Positions 1 to 9,442 of a stretch of 64,000 bases of DNA are shown piece by piece. Under the pieces are notes generated by a model, which did no database searches, was not told the origin of the DNA, and saw only the letters and a program-made list of their open reading frames with translations. The translations under genes were made by a program, and so were the position numbers. Positions within the stretch are counted from its first letter, which is position 1. Each line of letters opens with the position of its first letter. Origin of the DNA: Methyloversatilis discipulorum (lineage in GTDB: Bacteria; Pseudomonadota; Gammaproteobacteria; Burkholderiales; Rhodocyclaceae); contig NZ_JADMJL010000016.1 in the NCBI RefSeq assembly GCF_018780585.1, positions 1 to 64,000 of the forward strand. The letters are read 5' to 3'.

Positions 1-102
1 ATCGCACGACACGGCATCCACAACATCAACATCATCGACCTCGATAACGTCGCCGCGGTGCGACGAACGCGGATGCCAGCTCGCAGGTGCGGCATCGAAT
101 GA
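1..102 (+). CDS. Possible 3' end of an unidentified gene (partial)
   Basis: An open frame enters from the left edge and ends at a TGA at 100-102, giving 33 residues that begin IARHGIHNINIIDLDNV and end in a basic tail. The piece is too short to assign to a family. It may be the C-terminus of a real gene that starts outside the window, or chance; nothing else in the first 241 bases looks coding on either strand. The remaining 139 bases before tig are its leader. Confidence 0.25.
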   Translation: MARHGIHNINIIDLDNVAAVRRTRMPARRCGIE

Positions 103-241
103 TCGCCAAACTTGGTCGATCGGATTACCAGGCGTAAGGCTCAGAGCGTTGCGTGCTGTGTTATCCTAGAAAGCTATCCGCGATCGCGGAATTTCATACA
201 ATCACGCCTAATTTTTCCCTACGATTCAAGGACATTCGCTA

Positions 242-1543
242 ATGGCGCAGAACACCTCACCCGTGAACACACTCGAGCGGAAGATCAACATGTCGGTGGT
301 TGCCGCGGATGTCGAAAAGAGCGTTGCGGTTCGCCTTGCGCGGATGGCGCGCACGGTCAAGATGCCCGGCTTCCGCCCGGGCAAGGTGCCGATGAAGATC
401 GTCGAGCAGCAATACTCGGCGCAAGCTCGCTCCGAGGCGTTCACAGAAGCCGTTCAGCAAGCTTTCGGCGCCGCAGTGCGCGAGCAGAACCTCCGCGTTG
501 CCGGTTTTCCGAAGATCGAACCCGCAGAATCCACCGAACCTGGCAAGGTTTTCTTCAGTGCTACCTTCGAGGTGTACCCGGAGATCGTTGCGGTGGACCT
601 CAGCGGCAAGACGCTCGAGCGCTCGGTATTGACCGTCGGAGATGCGGAGGTCGAAAAGACGCTCGAAGTTCTGCGTAAGCAGCGTGTCAGCTACGTTGCT
701 GCGGATAAGGCTGCCGCCAAGGATGATCGGATTGTCATGGACTTCCGCGGAACGCGGGAAGGCGAAGCTTTCGACGGCGGCACCGCGGAAGACTTCCCTG
801 TCGTTCTTGGTGCGGGCGCGCTGTTGCCCGAGTTCGAGACGAATGTCGAAGGCTTGAAGGCGGGCGATTCCAAGACGTTCTCGCTGACCTTCCCCGAGGA
901 CTATCAGGCAAAGGATCTGGCCGGTACGACGGTTCAGTTCGAGGTCAAGATCAAGTCGGTGGAGGCCCCGGTGCTCCCTGAGCTTTCCGCCGATTTCGCG
1001 AAGTCCCTCGGTGTTCCGTCCGGCGACGTCGAACAGCTCAAGGCGGACGTCAAGTCCAACCTGGAACGTGAAGTCAAGAAGCGCCTGCAGGCACGCGTCA
1101 AGAACGAGGTCATGAATCTGCTGCTCGAAACGCATGAGTTTGACGTGCCGAGCGCGCTGGTCGAGCAGGAGTCGCAGCGCATGGCGGAAGAAGCGCGTGC
1201 AAATCTTGCCTCACGCGGCATGAACGTGAAGGACATTCCGGTCGAGCCGGCATGGTTTGCCGAACAAGCTGTGCGCCGTGTCCGTCTCGGCCTCGTTGTT
1301 GCCGAGATCGTCAAGAAGAACGAGCTGTATGCGAAGCCGGAACAAATCCGCGCCGTGGTGGAAGAGCAGGCTCAAAGTTATGAAGATCCCGCCGATGTCG
1401 TTCGCTGGTACTACAGCGATACGCAACGTCTGGCACAAGTCGAAGCGCTCGTTGTCGAAGACAACGTGGTCGACTGGGTGCTGGGCGTCGCAAAGGTGTC
1501 GGACAAGGCTGTCGAGTTTGACGACCTGATGGCAACGAACTGA
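242..1543 (+). CDS. tig: Trigger factor, ribosome-associated chaperone and prolyl isomerase
   Basis: The 433-residue product has the normal length of trigger factor, which binds the ribosome near the exit tunnel and shields nascent chains in the cytoplasm. The N-terminal ribosome-binding domain contains the signature PGFRPGKVP near residue 42. A central FKBP-like domain (around residues 150-240, with GTREGEAFDGG) and a helical C-terminal chaperone domain follow. An AAGGA ribosome site lies 9 bases before the ATG. The gene leads the conserved tig-clpP-clpX-lon block, as in many proteobacteria, and only 85 bases separate it from clpP. No strong sigma70 promoter was recognised in the AT-richer leader at 160-240. 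Confidence 0.97.
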   Translation: MAQNTSPVNTLERKINMSVVAADVEKSVAVRLARMARTVKMPGFRPGKVPMKIVEQQYSAQARSEAFTEAVQQAFGAAVREQNLRVAGFPKIEPAESTEPGKVFFSATFEVYPEIVAVDLSGKTLERSVLTVGDAEVEKTLEVLRKQRVSYVAADKAAAKDDRIVMDFRGTREGEAFDGGTAEDFPVVLGAGALLPEFETNVEGLKAGDSKTFSLTFPEDYQAKDLAGTTVQFEVKIKSVEAPVLPELSADFAKSLGVPSGDVEQLKADVKSNLEREVKKRLQARVKNEVMNLLLETHEFDVPSALVEQESQRMAEEARANLASRGMNVKDIPVEPAWFAEQAVRRVRLGLVVAEIVKKNELYAKPEQIRAVVEEQAQSYEDPADVVRWYYSDTQRLAQVEALVVEDNVVDWVLGVAKVSDKAVEFDDLMATN

Positions 1544-1628
1544 TTGATCGGTACGACGTGTCGGGTCCGATGCTTGCTTGTATGAATACGAGAGGCCGCA
1601 CCGGCGGCCTCGTCCGGGAGAGTATCGA

Positions 1629-2246
1629 ATGATGTCGGAAACAGTCGGTCTGGGCATGGTGCCCATGGTCATCGAGCAAAGTGGTCGGGGCGAGCGCGCT
1701 TACGACATTTACTCGCGTCTGCTGCGTGAACGCGTGGTGTTCCTGGTCGGACCCGTGAATGACACTACGGCCAACCTGATCGTTGCGCAGTTGCTGTTCC
1801 TTGAATCCGAGAATCCGGACAAGGACATCTTCTTCTACATCAACTCGCCGGGCGGCTCGGTCACTGCGGGCTTGTCGATCTACGACACGATGCAGTTCAT
1901 CAAGCCGGACGTGTCTACGCTGTGTATCGGTCAGGCCGCCAGTATGGGCGCGTTCCTGCTGTCGGCGGGTGCGAAGGGCAAGCGCTTCTGCCTGCCGAAC
2001 TCGCGCGTGATGATTCATCAACCGATGGGCGGTTTTCAGGGGCAGGCGTCGGACATCGAAATCCACGCCCGGGAAATCCTGACGCTGCGCGCCAAGCTGA
2101 ACAACATCATGGCGCACCACACCGGTCAGCCGATCGAAACAATCGAACGCGACACGGATCGCGACAATTTCCTTTCGGCGGAACAGGCGCGCGAGTACGG
2201 CATTATTGATAAGGTACTGACAACGCGGGCGGAGAGTGCCGCCTGA
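1629..2246 (+). CDS. clpP: ClpP, ATP-dependent Clp protease proteolytic subunit
   Basis: This 205-residue serine peptidase forms the double-ring proteolytic chamber that works with ClpX and ClpA. The catalytic triad is visible: Ser105 in QAASMGA, His130 in MIHQPMGG and Asp179 in DTDRDN, with the spacing of E. coli ClpP. The open frame reaches further upstream (to 1578), but a GGGAG ribosome site at 1616-1620 sits 8 bases before the ATG at 1629. The residues from [14 protein letters not shown] onward match the family start, so 1629 was chosen; a second ATG follows at 1632. clpX begins 53 bases downstream, so the two are probably cotranscribed. Confidence 0.97.
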   Translation: MMSETVGLGMVPMVIEQSGRGERAYDIYSRLLRERVVFLVGPVNDTTANLIVAQLLFLESENPDKDIFFYINSPGGSVTAGLSIYDTMQFIKPDVSTLCIGQAASMGAFLLSAGAKGKRFCLPNSRVMIHQPMGGFQGQASDIEIHAREILTLRAKLNNIMAHHTGQPIETIERDTDRDNFLSAEQAREYGIIDKVLTTRAESAA

Positions 2247-2299
2247 GTGCGGGTGTCCGCATGCAACGCAGGTGTACCTGTCAAGTTTGGAGTTGAGTC

Positions 2300-3565
2300 A
2301 TGACCGACAAGAAATCGGGTTCCGAAAAGCTGCTCTACTGCTCGTTTTGCGGGAAGAGTCAGCATGAAGTGAAGAAGCTCATCGCCGGGCCGTCGGTCTT
2401 CATCTGCGACGAATGCATCGATCTGTGCAACGACATCATTCGAGACGAAATCAGCAGCGAGCAGGCGGGCAAGAGTGCGCGCGGTGATCTGCCGTCTCCG
2501 AAGGAGATCTGCGAGATTCTCGATCAGTACGTGATCGGGCAATCGCCGGCCAAGCGCATTCTCGCGGTTGCCGTCTACAACCATTACAAGCGCCTGCGCC
2601 ACATGTCGCGCAAGGACGAGGTCGAACTGTCGAAGAGCAACATCCTGCTCGTCGGTCCGACCGGGTCGGGCAAAACGCTGCTCGCGCAGACGCTTGCGCG
2701 CCTGCTCAATGTGCCCTTCGTGATGGCTGACGCCACGACGCTGACCGAAGCGGGCTACGTTGGCGAAGACGTCGAGAACATCATCCAGAAGCTGCTGCAG
2801 AAGTGCGACTACGAAGTCGAGCGCGCGCAGCAGGGCATCGTCTACATCGACGAAATCGACAAGATTTCGCGCAAATCCGACAACCCGTCGATCACTCGCG
2901 ACGTATCGGGCGAGGGCGTGCAGCAAGCGCTGCTCAAGCTGATCGAGGGCACGGTCGCCAGCGTGCCGCCGCAAGGCGGTCGCAAGCACCCGAACCAGGA
3001 CTTCGTTCAGGTCGATACGACCAACATCCTGTTCATCTGCGGCGGCGCGTTCGACGGTCTGGAGAAGGTCATTCGCAATCGCACCGAGCAGGTTGGCATC
3101 GGCTTCGGTGCCGAGGTGAAGAGCCGCGATAACCGCAGCACAGGCGAGGCGCTGCGCAATGTCGAACCTGAGGATCTGATCAAGTTCGGCCTGATTCCCG
3201 AGTTCGTTGGCCGTCTGCCGGTCGTTGCGACGCTGCAGGAGCTGGACGAGGAAGCGCTGATCCAGATCCTGATCGAGCCGAAAAACGCGCTGATCAAGCA
3301 GTACCAGAAGCTGTTCCAGATGGAAGGCGTCGAGCTCGAGGTGCGCCCGGGTGCGCTGCAGGCGATCGCCCGCAAGGCACTGAAGCGCAAGACCGGGGCA
3401 CGTGGTCTGCGCAGCATCATCGAGTCGGCACTGCTGGACACGATGTACGAACTGCCGGGCATCGAGAATGTCGCAAAGGTGGTGATTGACGAGGGCGTGA
3501 TCGACGGCGAGACCAAGCCGATCATGCTGTTCGCCGATCAGCCCAAGGTGTCCGGTTCGAACTGA
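2300..3565 (+). CDS. clpX: ClpX, AAA+ unfoldase of the Clp protease
   Basis: The 421-residue ATPase recognises tagged substrates, unfolds them and feeds them to ClpP. The N-terminal zinc-binding domain has the four-cysteine pattern CSFC and CDEC (residues about 14-41). The AAA+ core has Walker A GPTGSGKT, Walker B VYIDEIDK and the ClpP-docking loop GIGFGA. Length and domain order are those of a complete ClpX. It follows clpP directly in the same direction. A GC-rich stem-loop (3607-3614 with 3629-3636) downstream has no T-run, so read-through into lon remains possible. Confidence 0.98.
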   Translation: MTDKKSGSEKLLYCSFCGKSQHEVKKLIAGPSVFICDECIDLCNDIIRDEISSEQAGKSARGDLPSPKEICEILDQYVIGQSPAKRILAVAVYNHYKRLRHMSRKDEVELSKSNILLVGPTGSGKTLLAQTLARLLNVPFVMADATTLTEAGYVGEDVENIIQKLLQKCDYEVERAQQGIVYIDEIDKISRKSDNPSITRDVSGEGVQQALLKLIEGTVASVPPQGGRKHPNQDFVQVDTTNILFICGGAFDGLEKVIRNRTEQVGIGFGAEVKSRDNRSTGEALRNVEPEDLIKFGLIPEFVGRLPVVATLQELDEEALIQILIEPKNALIKQYQKLFQMEGVELEVRPGALQAIARKALKRKTGARGLRSIIESALLDTMYELPGIENVAKVVIDEGVIDGETKPIMLFADQPKVSGSN

Positions 3566-3613
3566 TACCCGCGCGTCGGTTTGCGCGCTGCGCGGGTGCC
3601 GGAGCCGGGGCGG

Positions 3614-3639
3614 CTTGATTCGGGAAGTGCCGCCCCAAT
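3614..3639 (+). promoter_or_regulatory. Sigma32-like heat-shock promoter of lon
   Basis: CTTGAT at 3614-3619, a 13-base spacer and CCCCAAT at 3633-3639 closely match the known RpoH consensus CTTGAA-N13-CCCCAT. The site lies 32 bases before the lon start, a suitable position. It overlaps a stem-loop, so the match could be partly fortuitous. Heat-shock control of lon is well known in proteobacteria, which supports the call. Confidence 0.55.
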
Positions 3640-3670
3640 CTGTCTGACACTGTCGCGTTAAGGAATAGCA

Positions 3671-6082
3671 ATGTCCAGCCTCCAAACCGTTCCCGAGCAA
3701 CTCGAACTGCCGCTTCTGCCATTGCGGGACGTCGTCGTCTTCCCGCACATGGTGATCCCGCTGTTCGTCGGTCGCCCGAAATCCATCAAGGCGCTCGAGT
3801 CGGCCATGGAAGCCGGCAAGAGCATTCTGCTGGTGGCACAGAAGTCTGCCGCCAAGGATGAGCCGAATCCCGAAGATCTCTACCGTATTGGCTGCGTTGC
3901 CAACATCCTGCAGATGCTCAAGCTGCCGGACGGCACCGTAAAGGTGCTGGTCGAAGGCACGCAGCGTGCAACGGTCGAGGACATCGTCGATATCAAGACG
4001 CTGTTCATGGCCCAGGTCACCACGGTGCCCGCCGTCGAGCAGACCTCGCACGAAATTGAGGCGATGCGTCGTGCGCTGATCAGCCAGTTCGATCAGTACG
4101 TCAAGCTCAACAAGAAGATTCCGCCGGAAATCCTGACCTCGCTGTCCAGCATCGAGGAAGCGGGCCGTCTGGCGGACACGGTGGCTGCGCACCTGCCGCT
4201 CAAGCTCGAGCAGAAGCAGGACATCCTTGAGCTGTTCGGTACGGCCGAGCGCATCGAGCGCCTGCTGTCGCAACTGGAAACCGAACTCGACATCCTGCAG
4301 GTCGAAAAGCGCATCCGCGGCCGCGTGAAGCGGCAGATGGAGAAGAGCCAGCGCGAGTACTACCTGAACGAGCAGGTCAAGGCCATCCAGAAGGAACTGG
4401 GCGAGGGCGAGGACGGCGCCGATCTCGAGGAGATCGAGAAGAAGATCAAGGCCGCTGGCATGACCAAGGAAGCCATCGCCAAGGCGCAGTCCGAGCTGAA
4501 GAAGCTCAAGCTGATGTCGCCGATGTCGGCCGAAGCGACCGTTGTGCGCAATTTCATCGAGACGCTGGTCGGCCTGCCGTGGCGCAAGAAATCGCGCATT
4601 TCGAAGGATCTGGCCGAAGCCGAGAAGATTCTCGACAAGGACCACTACGGTCTGGAGAAGGTGAAGGAGCGCATTCTCGAATATCTGGCGGTGCAGCAGC
4701 GCGTCGACAAGCTGAAGGCGCCCATCCTGTGCCTGGTCGGCCCTCCGGGTGTCGGCAAGACCTCGCTCGGCCAGTCGATCGCCAAGGCGACCAACCGCAA
4801 GTTCGTGCGGATGGCGCTGGGCGGTGTGCGCGACGAAGCTGAAATCCGTGGCCACCGTCGCACCTACATCGGTTCGATGCCGGGCAAGATCCTGCAGAAC
4901 ATGACCAAGGTCGCGGTGAAGAACCCGCTCTTCCTGCTCGACGAGGTCGACAAGATGGGGCAGGACTTCCGCGGCGACCCGTCGTCGGCACTGCTCGAAG
5001 TGCTCGATCCGGAGCAGAACTCGACTTTCGTCGACCACTACGTCGAGGTCGAGTACGACCTGTCGGACGTGATGTTCGTCGCGACGGCGAACTCGCTGAA
5101 CATTCCGGCGCCGCTTCTCGACCGGATGGAAGTGATCCGGCTGTCGGGCTACACCGAAGAAGAGAAGGTCAACATCTGCCAGCGCTATCTCGTGCCGAAG
5201 CAGATGAAGAACAACGGCCTGAAGAAGGAAGAGCTGTCGGTCACCGAAGACGCGCTGCGCGATATCGTGCGCTACTACACCCGCGAGGCCGGCGTGCGAG
5301 CGCTCGAACGTGAAGTGTCCAAGATCTGCCGCAAGGTGGTGAAGGGCCTGGTGATGCGCAAGCGTTCATCCAAGGTGATCGTCAACGCGAAGAACCTTGA
5401 CAAGTTCCTCGGCGTGCGTCGCTACACCTTCGGCATCGCCGAGAAGGACAATCAGGTCGGACAGGTGACCGGTCTGGCCTGGACCGAAGTCGGCGGCGAA
5501 CTGCTGACCATCGAAGTCGCGACCATGCCCGGCAAGGGCGCGGTGCAGCGTACCGGCTCGCTCGGCGACGTGATGAAGGAATCGGTCGAGGCTGCGCGCT
5601 CGGTGGTGCGCTCGCGCGCACGTCGCCTGGGCATCAAGGACGAGGTGTTCGAGAAGTCCGATCTGCACGTGCACTTCCCGGAAGGCGCGACGCCCAAGGA
5701 CGGTCCGTCGGCGGGCATCGCGATCACCACCGCTCTGGTGTCTGCGCTGACCGGCATTCCGGTCCGTGCGGACGTCGCGATGACCGGCGAGATCACGCTG
5801 CGTGGCGAGGTGCTGGGCATTGGTGGCTTGAAGGAGAAGCTGCTCGCGGCGGTACGCGGCGGCATCCATACGGCGCTGATTCCGCAGGAGAACGTGAAGG
5901 ACCTCGCGGACATGCCTGACACGCTGAAGAACTCGATCGAGATCGTGGCGGTGAAGTGGATCGACGACGTGCTCGAGCGCGCGCTCGAGCGCAAGCCCGA
6001 TCCACTGCCCGAGGCCGATCCGGCAACCGTGGTCGCCAAGGTTGAGGAACCCGCAGCGGCCGGCTCGGTCGTTACGCACTGA
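3671..6082 (+). CDS. lon: Lon, ATP-dependent serine protease
   Basis: The 803-residue product is a full-length LonA protease that degrades misfolded and regulatory proteins in the cytoplasm. The N-terminal substrate domain starts LPLLPLRDVVVFPHMVIPLF. A coiled-coil region (about 190-300), an AAA+ module with Walker A GPPGVGKT and a C-terminal peptidase domain follow. The catalytic Ser lies in PKDGPSAG and the Lys in GGLKEKLLAAVRGG. AAGGA sits 6 bases before the ATG. The gene closes the tig-clpP-clpX-lon block and probably has its own sigma32-like promoter at 3614-3639. A hairpin terminator follows at 6095. Confidence 0.98.
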   Translation: MSSLQTVPEQLELPLLPLRDVVVFPHMVIPLFVGRPKSIKALESAMEAGKSILLVAQKSAAKDEPNPEDLYRIGCVANILQMLKLPDGTVKVLVEGTQRATVEDIVDIKTLFMAQVTTVPAVEQTSHEIEAMRRALISQFDQYVKLNKKIPPEILTSLSSIEEAGRLADTVAAHLPLKLEQKQDILELFGTAERIERLLSQLETELDILQVEKRIRGRVKRQMEKSQREYYLNEQVKAIQKELGEGEDGADLEEIEKKIKAAGMTKEAIAKAQSELKKLKLMSPMSAEATVVRNFIETLVGLPWRKKSRISKDLAEAEKILDKDHYGLEKVKERILEYLAVQQRVDKLKAPILCLVGPPGVGKTSLGQSIAKATNRKFVRMALGGVRDEAEIRGHRRTYIGSMPGKILQNMTKVAVKNPLFLLDEVDKMGQDFRGDPSSALLEVLDPEQNSTFVDHYVEVEYDLSDVMFVATANSLNIPAPLLDRMEVIRLSGYTEEEKVNICQRYLVPKQMKNNGLKKEELSVTEDALRDIVRYYTREAGVRALEREVSKICRKVVKGLVMRKRSSKVIVNAKNLDKFLGVRRYTFGIAEKDNQVGQVTGLAWTEVGGELLTIEVATMPGKGAVQRTGSLGDVMKESVEAARSVVRSRARRLGIKDEVFEKSDLHVHFPEGATPKDGPSAGIAITTALVSALTGIPVRADVAMTGEITLRGEVLGIGGLKEKLLAAVRGGIHTALIPQENVKDLADMPDTLKNSIEIVAVKWIDDVLERALERKPDPLPEADPATVVAKVEEPAAAGSVVTH

Positions 6083-6094
6083 TCGCTGCCTGAC

Positions 6095-6143
6095 AACAGC
6101 CCGCGAACCGCCTCTTGTGAGGTATTATCGCGGGCTGTTTTTT
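6095..6143 (+). terminator. Rho-independent terminator of lon
   Basis: An 11-bp perfect inverted repeat (6095-6105 with 6129-6139) with a smaller CCTC/GAGG hairpin nested in its loop runs into six or more T residues. It lies just after the lon stop and before tRNA-Val. Confidence 0.75.
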
Positions 6144-6162
6144 GCAGCGACCTTCAGGCAGC

Positions 6163-6238
6163 GGGTGCTTAGCTCAGTTGGTAGAGCGTCGCCCTTACAA
6201 GGCGAATGTCGGCGGTTCGAGCCCGTCAGCACCCACCA
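6163..6238 (+). tRNA. tRNA-Val, anticodon TAC
   Basis: A 76-base cloverleaf: acceptor stem GGGTGCT pairs with AGCACCC, the D arm holds AGCTCAGTTGG, the anticodon loop CTTACAA gives TAC (valine), the T arm has GGTTCGAGCC, and CCA is encoded. It is 27 bases upstream of tRNA-Asp, and the two are probably cotranscribed. Confidence 0.97.
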
Positions 6239-6265
6239 GTCCCTGCCTCGTTGCCCCGCAAAACT

Positions 6266-6342
6266 GGAGTGGTAGTTCAGTTGGTTAGAATACCGGCCTG
6301 TCACGCCGGGGGTCGCGGGTTCGAGTCCCGTCCACTCCGCCA
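6266..6342 (+). tRNA. tRNA-Asp, anticodon GTC
   Basis: A 77-base cloverleaf with acceptor stem GGAGTGG/CCACTCC, anticodon loop CTGTCAC (GTC, aspartate), T loop GGTTCGAGTCC, discriminator G and encoded CCA. A terminator hairpin begins 12 bases later, ending the two-tRNA transcript. Confidence 0.97.
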
Positions 6343-6354
6343 AAACTGACAGCG

Positions 6355-6377
6355 GGCGAACGGTTGTTCGCCTTTTT
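6355..6377 (+). terminator. Rho-independent terminator of the tRNA-Val/tRNA-Asp transcript
   Basis: GGCGAAC at 6355-6361 pairs with GTTCGCC at 6366-6372 across a GGTT loop and is followed by five T residues. Confidence 0.75.
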
Positions 6378-6420
6378 CATTTCCTGCGCCCGAAAAGCCC
6401 GGGCTCCGCGAAAGGTTCCT

Positions 6421-8325
6421 ATGTTCGATGCAGTCCGCAACAACAAGCGCGTGGTCCAGGCCGTCCTGTTGCTGATGGTGTTGCCCTTCGCCTTCTTCGG
6501 CGTCGAGTCCTACATGAACAACGATGCGGTGCGCGAGGACGCGGCGGTCGTTGGCAAGCTGAAGATCGCTCCGGAAGAGTTCGAACAGGCGCTGCGTGAT
6601 CAGACCGATCGCCTGCGCGACATGGCGGGCGAACAGTTCGACCCGAAAATGATGGAAACGCCGCAGGCGCGTGCGCAGACGCTCGACGGCCTGGTGAGCC
6701 AGCGCATCCTGCTGCAGGAGGCGCAGCGTCAGCACATGACGGTTTCCGATGCGCGCATGAGCCAGATCATCGCCGGCGTTCCCGGTTTCCAGATCGACGG
6801 CAAGTTTTCCGAAGCACGCTTCGACCAGGTTGCCCAGACGCAGGGCTACAGCCGCGACGGCCTGCTCGCCCGCATCCGTCAGGATCTGGTGATCCGCCAG
6901 CTGTACACCGGTGTCGCCGGCAGTTCCTTCGTGCCGGCCTCGCTTGCCCGTCGCTGGGCACAGATGCAGCAAGAAGAGCGCGAGGTCAGCGAAGCCATCA
7001 TCACCCCGTTCGAGTTCATCGAGCAGTTCAAGATCACGCCGGAGCAGGTGCGCAAGTACTACGACGACAACCAGAAGGAGTTCTCGGTCCCGGAGCAGGT
7101 CAAGGTCGAGTATCTCGTGCTCAGCGAAGCCGCGCTTGCGGCGGCACAGGAGGTCAGCGAGGAAGAGGTGCGCAAGACCTTCGAAGCCAACCAGTCGCGC
7201 TACATGCAGGGCGAGGAACGCAAGGCGCGTCATATCCTGCTGACCGTGGACGCGGGCGCCAGCGCCGAAGATCGCAAGGCGGTCAAGGCCAAGGCCGAGG
7301 CCCTGCAGAAGACGGTCAAGGCCGATCCGTCGAAATTCGCCGAACTGGCCAAGGCCAACTCCGAAGATCCGGGCTCGAAGGACAATGGCGGCGATCTGGG
7401 CTTCTTCGGCCGCGGCACCATGGTGAAGCCGTTCGAGGAGGCCGCTTTCGCGTTGAAGAAGGGCGAAGTCAGCGGTGTCGTCGAGACCGATTTCGGTTAC
7501 CACATCATCCAGGTCGAGGACGTTCGCGGCGGTCAGGGCAAAACGCTCGAGCAGGCACGCGCGGAGATTACCGACGATCTGAAGAAGCAGGCGGCCCGTC
7601 GGCGCTTTGCCGAACTGGCGGAAACCTTCAGCAATACCGTCTATGAGCAGGCCGACAGTCTTGCACCGGCTGCCGAAAAGCTTGGTCTGCAGGTGAAGAC
7701 CAGCCCGCTGATCCCCAAGGGGCTGCTGATGCCGGCGCCGTTCGACAACGAGAAGCTGCGTGAGGCGATCTTTTCGGAAGATGCGGTCAAGAACCGTCGC
7801 AACACGCAGGCGATCGAGACCGCGTCGAACACCCTGGTGTCGGCGCGCGTGATCGAACAGCTGCCGCCGTCGATCAAACCCTTCGAAACAGTGCAGGCCG
7901 ACATCGAGAAGAAGCTGGGCTTCGAAGCGGGCCGCAAGATGGCGCTGGAGCGGGGCGAAGCGTCGCTCGCCAAGCTGCGTGCCGGCGAGGAGGCGCCGCT
8001 GAACTGGTCGCCGCCGCAGGACATCTCGCGCGCCCAGGCGCAGGGTCCGGCCGCCACTATGGTGCGCGCCATCTTCAATGCACCGGCCAACAAGCTGCCA
8101 GCCTATCTGGGCTTCCCGATGGATAACGGTGGTTTTGCGATCTTCCGCATCACCGCCGTCAAGCAGCCGAAGGAAGCGCTCGATCCCGCGCGCGTCGAAG
8201 CGATCAAGGCGCAACTCGAACAGACCGTGTCGCAGGACGATTTCGCCGCCTATCTTGCCTCGCTGCGCAAGGAGTATCCGGTGACCGTCAATCGCAAACT
8301 GATCGACAACGCCAAGCAGCCCTGA
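6421..8325 (+). CDS. ppiD: PpiD-like periplasmic folding chaperone with PpiC-type rotamase domain
   Basis: The 634-residue product is an inner-membrane-anchored periplasmic chaperone that assists newly exported proteins at the Sec translocon. One transmembrane helix (about residues 15-33, [17 protein letters not shown]) is followed by a SurA-N-like helical region. A parvulin domain (about 270-390) carries the family motifs [17 protein letters not shown] and FGYHIIQV. The start ATG at 6421 gives the short cytoplasmic N-terminus typical of PpiD; an upstream in-frame extension begins inside the tRNA terminator and was rejected. In enterobacteria ppiD follows lon-hupB; here two tRNA genes occupy the hupB position. 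Confidence 0.92.
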   Translation: MFDAVRNNKRVVQAVLLLMVLPFAFFGVESYMNNDAVREDAAVVGKLKIAPEEFEQALRDQTDRLRDMAGEQFDPKMMETPQARAQTLDGLVSQRILLQEAQRQHMTVSDARMSQIIAGVPGFQIDGKFSEARFDQVAQTQGYSRDGLLARIRQDLVIRQLYTGVAGSSFVPASLARRWAQMQQEEREVSEAIITPFEFIEQFKITPEQVRKYYDDNQKEFSVPEQVKVEYLVLSEAALAAAQEVSEEEVRKTFEANQSRYMQGEERKARHILLTVDAGASAEDRKAVKAKAEALQKTVKADPSKFAELAKANSEDPGSKDNGGDLGFFGRGTMVKPFEEAAFALKKGEVSGVVETDFGYHIIQVEDVRGGQGKTLEQARAEITDDLKKQAARRRFAELAETFSNTVYEQADSLAPAAEKLGLQVKTSPLIPKGLLMPAPFDNEKLREAIFSEDAVKNRRNTQAIETASNTLVSARVIEQLPPSIKPFETVQADIEKKLGFEAGRKMALERGEASLAKLRAGEEAPLNWSPPQDISRAQAQGPAATMVRAIFNAPANKLPAYLGFPMDNGGFAIFRITAVKQPKEALDPARVEAIKAQLEQTVSQDDFAAYLASLRKEYPVTVNRKLIDNAKQP

Positions 8326-8347
8326 GCGCGCGCAGCTTGAACAAGAA

Positions 8348-8373
8348 GGCCACCTCGAGGGTGGCCTTTTTTT
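8348..8373 (+). terminator. Rho-independent terminator of ppiD
   Basis: GGCCACC at 8348-8354 pairs with GGTGGCC at 8360-8366 and is followed by seven T residues, 22 bases after the ppiD stop. Confidence 0.85.
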
Positions 8374-8409
8374 CGTCCCTAAGGTTCCGGCCGATGTTCC
8401 GGCCTACGT

Positions 8410-9045
8410 TCAGGCGTAGGCGGTGGGGTCGGGCGCGTTGCGCAGACCGGTCAGGAAGGTGTCGACCAGCCAGGGCGCCCGGGCGCGCAGATCGAAATCG
8501 CGGCGTTCGATCCAGCTGCGCATCAGCCCGCCGATGAATGCGTGCATGGCCTCGGCGGTTTCCTTCGGCGGCAGGTGCGCCGGCAACTGGCCCTGGCGCA
8601 CGGCCGCCGCGAAGACCACTTCCAGCATGGACAGGCAGCGCGTGTGCGTCTCCAGTTCGCGCGAGCGCAGGCGATCAAAGTCGGGGCCGCCATCGAGCTT
8701 GCAGAACTTGATCTCGAACACCGACTGCACGCGTTCGCACTCGGCCAGCATGCGCAGCACGTGGATTGCGTCGTTGCGCAGATAGCCCAGCGGATCGTTG
8801 CCGGGGTCGGCCGCCAGATCGCTGAGCATGGCCTGCATCGGCGTGCTCACGCGTTCGCATACGGCTTCGAAAATGTCCGCCTTGTTTTCGAAGTGCCAAT
8901 ACACGGCGCCGCGCGTATGACCGGCGCTCTTGGCGATGTCGTCCAGCGTAGTGCTGGCGACCCCCTTTTCGCGGAAGCAGCGCTCCGCCGCGTCGAGCAA
9001 CTGAATGCGCGTCGCTTCGGCTTCTTCCTTGGTGCGTCTGACCAT
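8410..9045 (-). CDS. TetR-family repressor of the AcrR/TtgR type
   Basis: The 211-residue protein starts MVRRTKEEAEATRIQLLDAA, the characteristic opening of AcrR/TtgR repressors, with an N-terminal helix-turn-helix (about residues 10-56, including TLDDIAKSAGHTRGAVYWHF). The C-terminal half would bind small hydrophobic ligands and dimerise. Such proteins usually repress a neighbouring RND efflux operon and themselves. No acrAB-like genes are nearby, so this copy is isolated. The ATG at 9045 was chosen over a longer frame because the extension runs through the operator and promoter. Specific ligand and targets are unknown. Confidence 0.88.
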   Translation of the reverse strand: MVRRTKEEAEATRIQLLDAAERCFREKGVASTTLDDIAKSAGHTRGAVYWHFENKADIFEAVCERVSTPMQAMLSDLAADPGNDPLGYLRNDAIHVLRMLAECERVQSVFEIKFCKLDGGPDFDRLRSRELETHTRCLSMLEVVFAAAVRQGQLPAHLPPKETAEAMHAFIGGLMRSWIERRDFDLRARAPWLVDTFLTGLRNAPDPTAYA

Positions 9046-9062
9046 ATGAGCTGTAAGGGATT

Positions 9063-9086
9063 TATACAAACAGACGTGAATGTATA
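9063..9086 (-). promoter_or_regulatory. AcrR/TtgR-like operator overlapping the repressor promoter
   Basis: TATACA and TGTATA flank 12 bases (AACAGACGTGAA), making a 24-bp dyad that resembles the known TtgR operator core ACAAACAACCATGAATGTAA and the AcrR operator. On the minus strand TTGACG (9102-9107) and TACATT (9079-9084), 17 bp apart, form a sigma70-like promoter whose -10 lies inside the dyad. Autorepression is the natural inference. Confidence 0.65.
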
Positions 9087-9221
9087 TTTTCTTCGCGCCC
9101 GCGTCAAAGTGGTGCAACAAGCTGCGAGGCGCGCAGCGTAACAGCGGCCATCGCAGCGTGCATGGCAAAAAGCTTGAAACGACGTACTGTCGGCGATGCC
9201 TGGCGCGGCATGGCGCCGGGA

Positions 9222-9258
9222 CAAAAGAAAAGGGCCCAGACCGTGAGGTCTGAGCCCT
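9222..9258 (-). terminator. Rho-independent terminator of tRNA-Val(CAC)
   Basis: A 12-bp stem with one mismatch (9231-9242 with 9247-9258) and a four-base loop reads into a T-rich tract on the minus strand, 5 bases after the tRNA 3' end. The rest of 9087-9221 shows no gene. Confidence 0.8.
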
Positions 9259-9263
9259 GAATG

Positions 9264-9338
9264 TGGTGGGCAGTAGTGGGATCGAACCACTGACCCCCGC
9301 CGTGTGAAGGCGGTGCTCTACCGCTGAGCTAACTGCCC
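9264..9338 (-). tRNA. tRNA-Val, anticodon CAC
   Basis: On the minus strand a 75-base cloverleaf has acceptor stem GGGCAGT/ACTGCCC, D arm GCTCAGCGGTAGAGC, anticodon stem CCGCC/GGCGG around loop TTCACAC (CAC, valine), a T arm with GGTTCGATCC and encoded CCA. It is a second valine isoacceptor beside the TAC gene at 6163. Confidence 0.96.
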
Positions 9339-9442
9339 TGTATTCGTGACAGGGCGCGAATACTAGCCGGTGAACGTCGGCGCGTCAAATGCTGTTGTGC
9401 GACGCGCTACAATCGCGCGCTCACTTTTACGTGTCTCCTGCC

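Noticed and set aside
2126-5038. A 970-codon minus-strand frame opposite clpX and lon
   Set aside because: It is a shadow of two strongly conserved genes and shows no domain or start signal.
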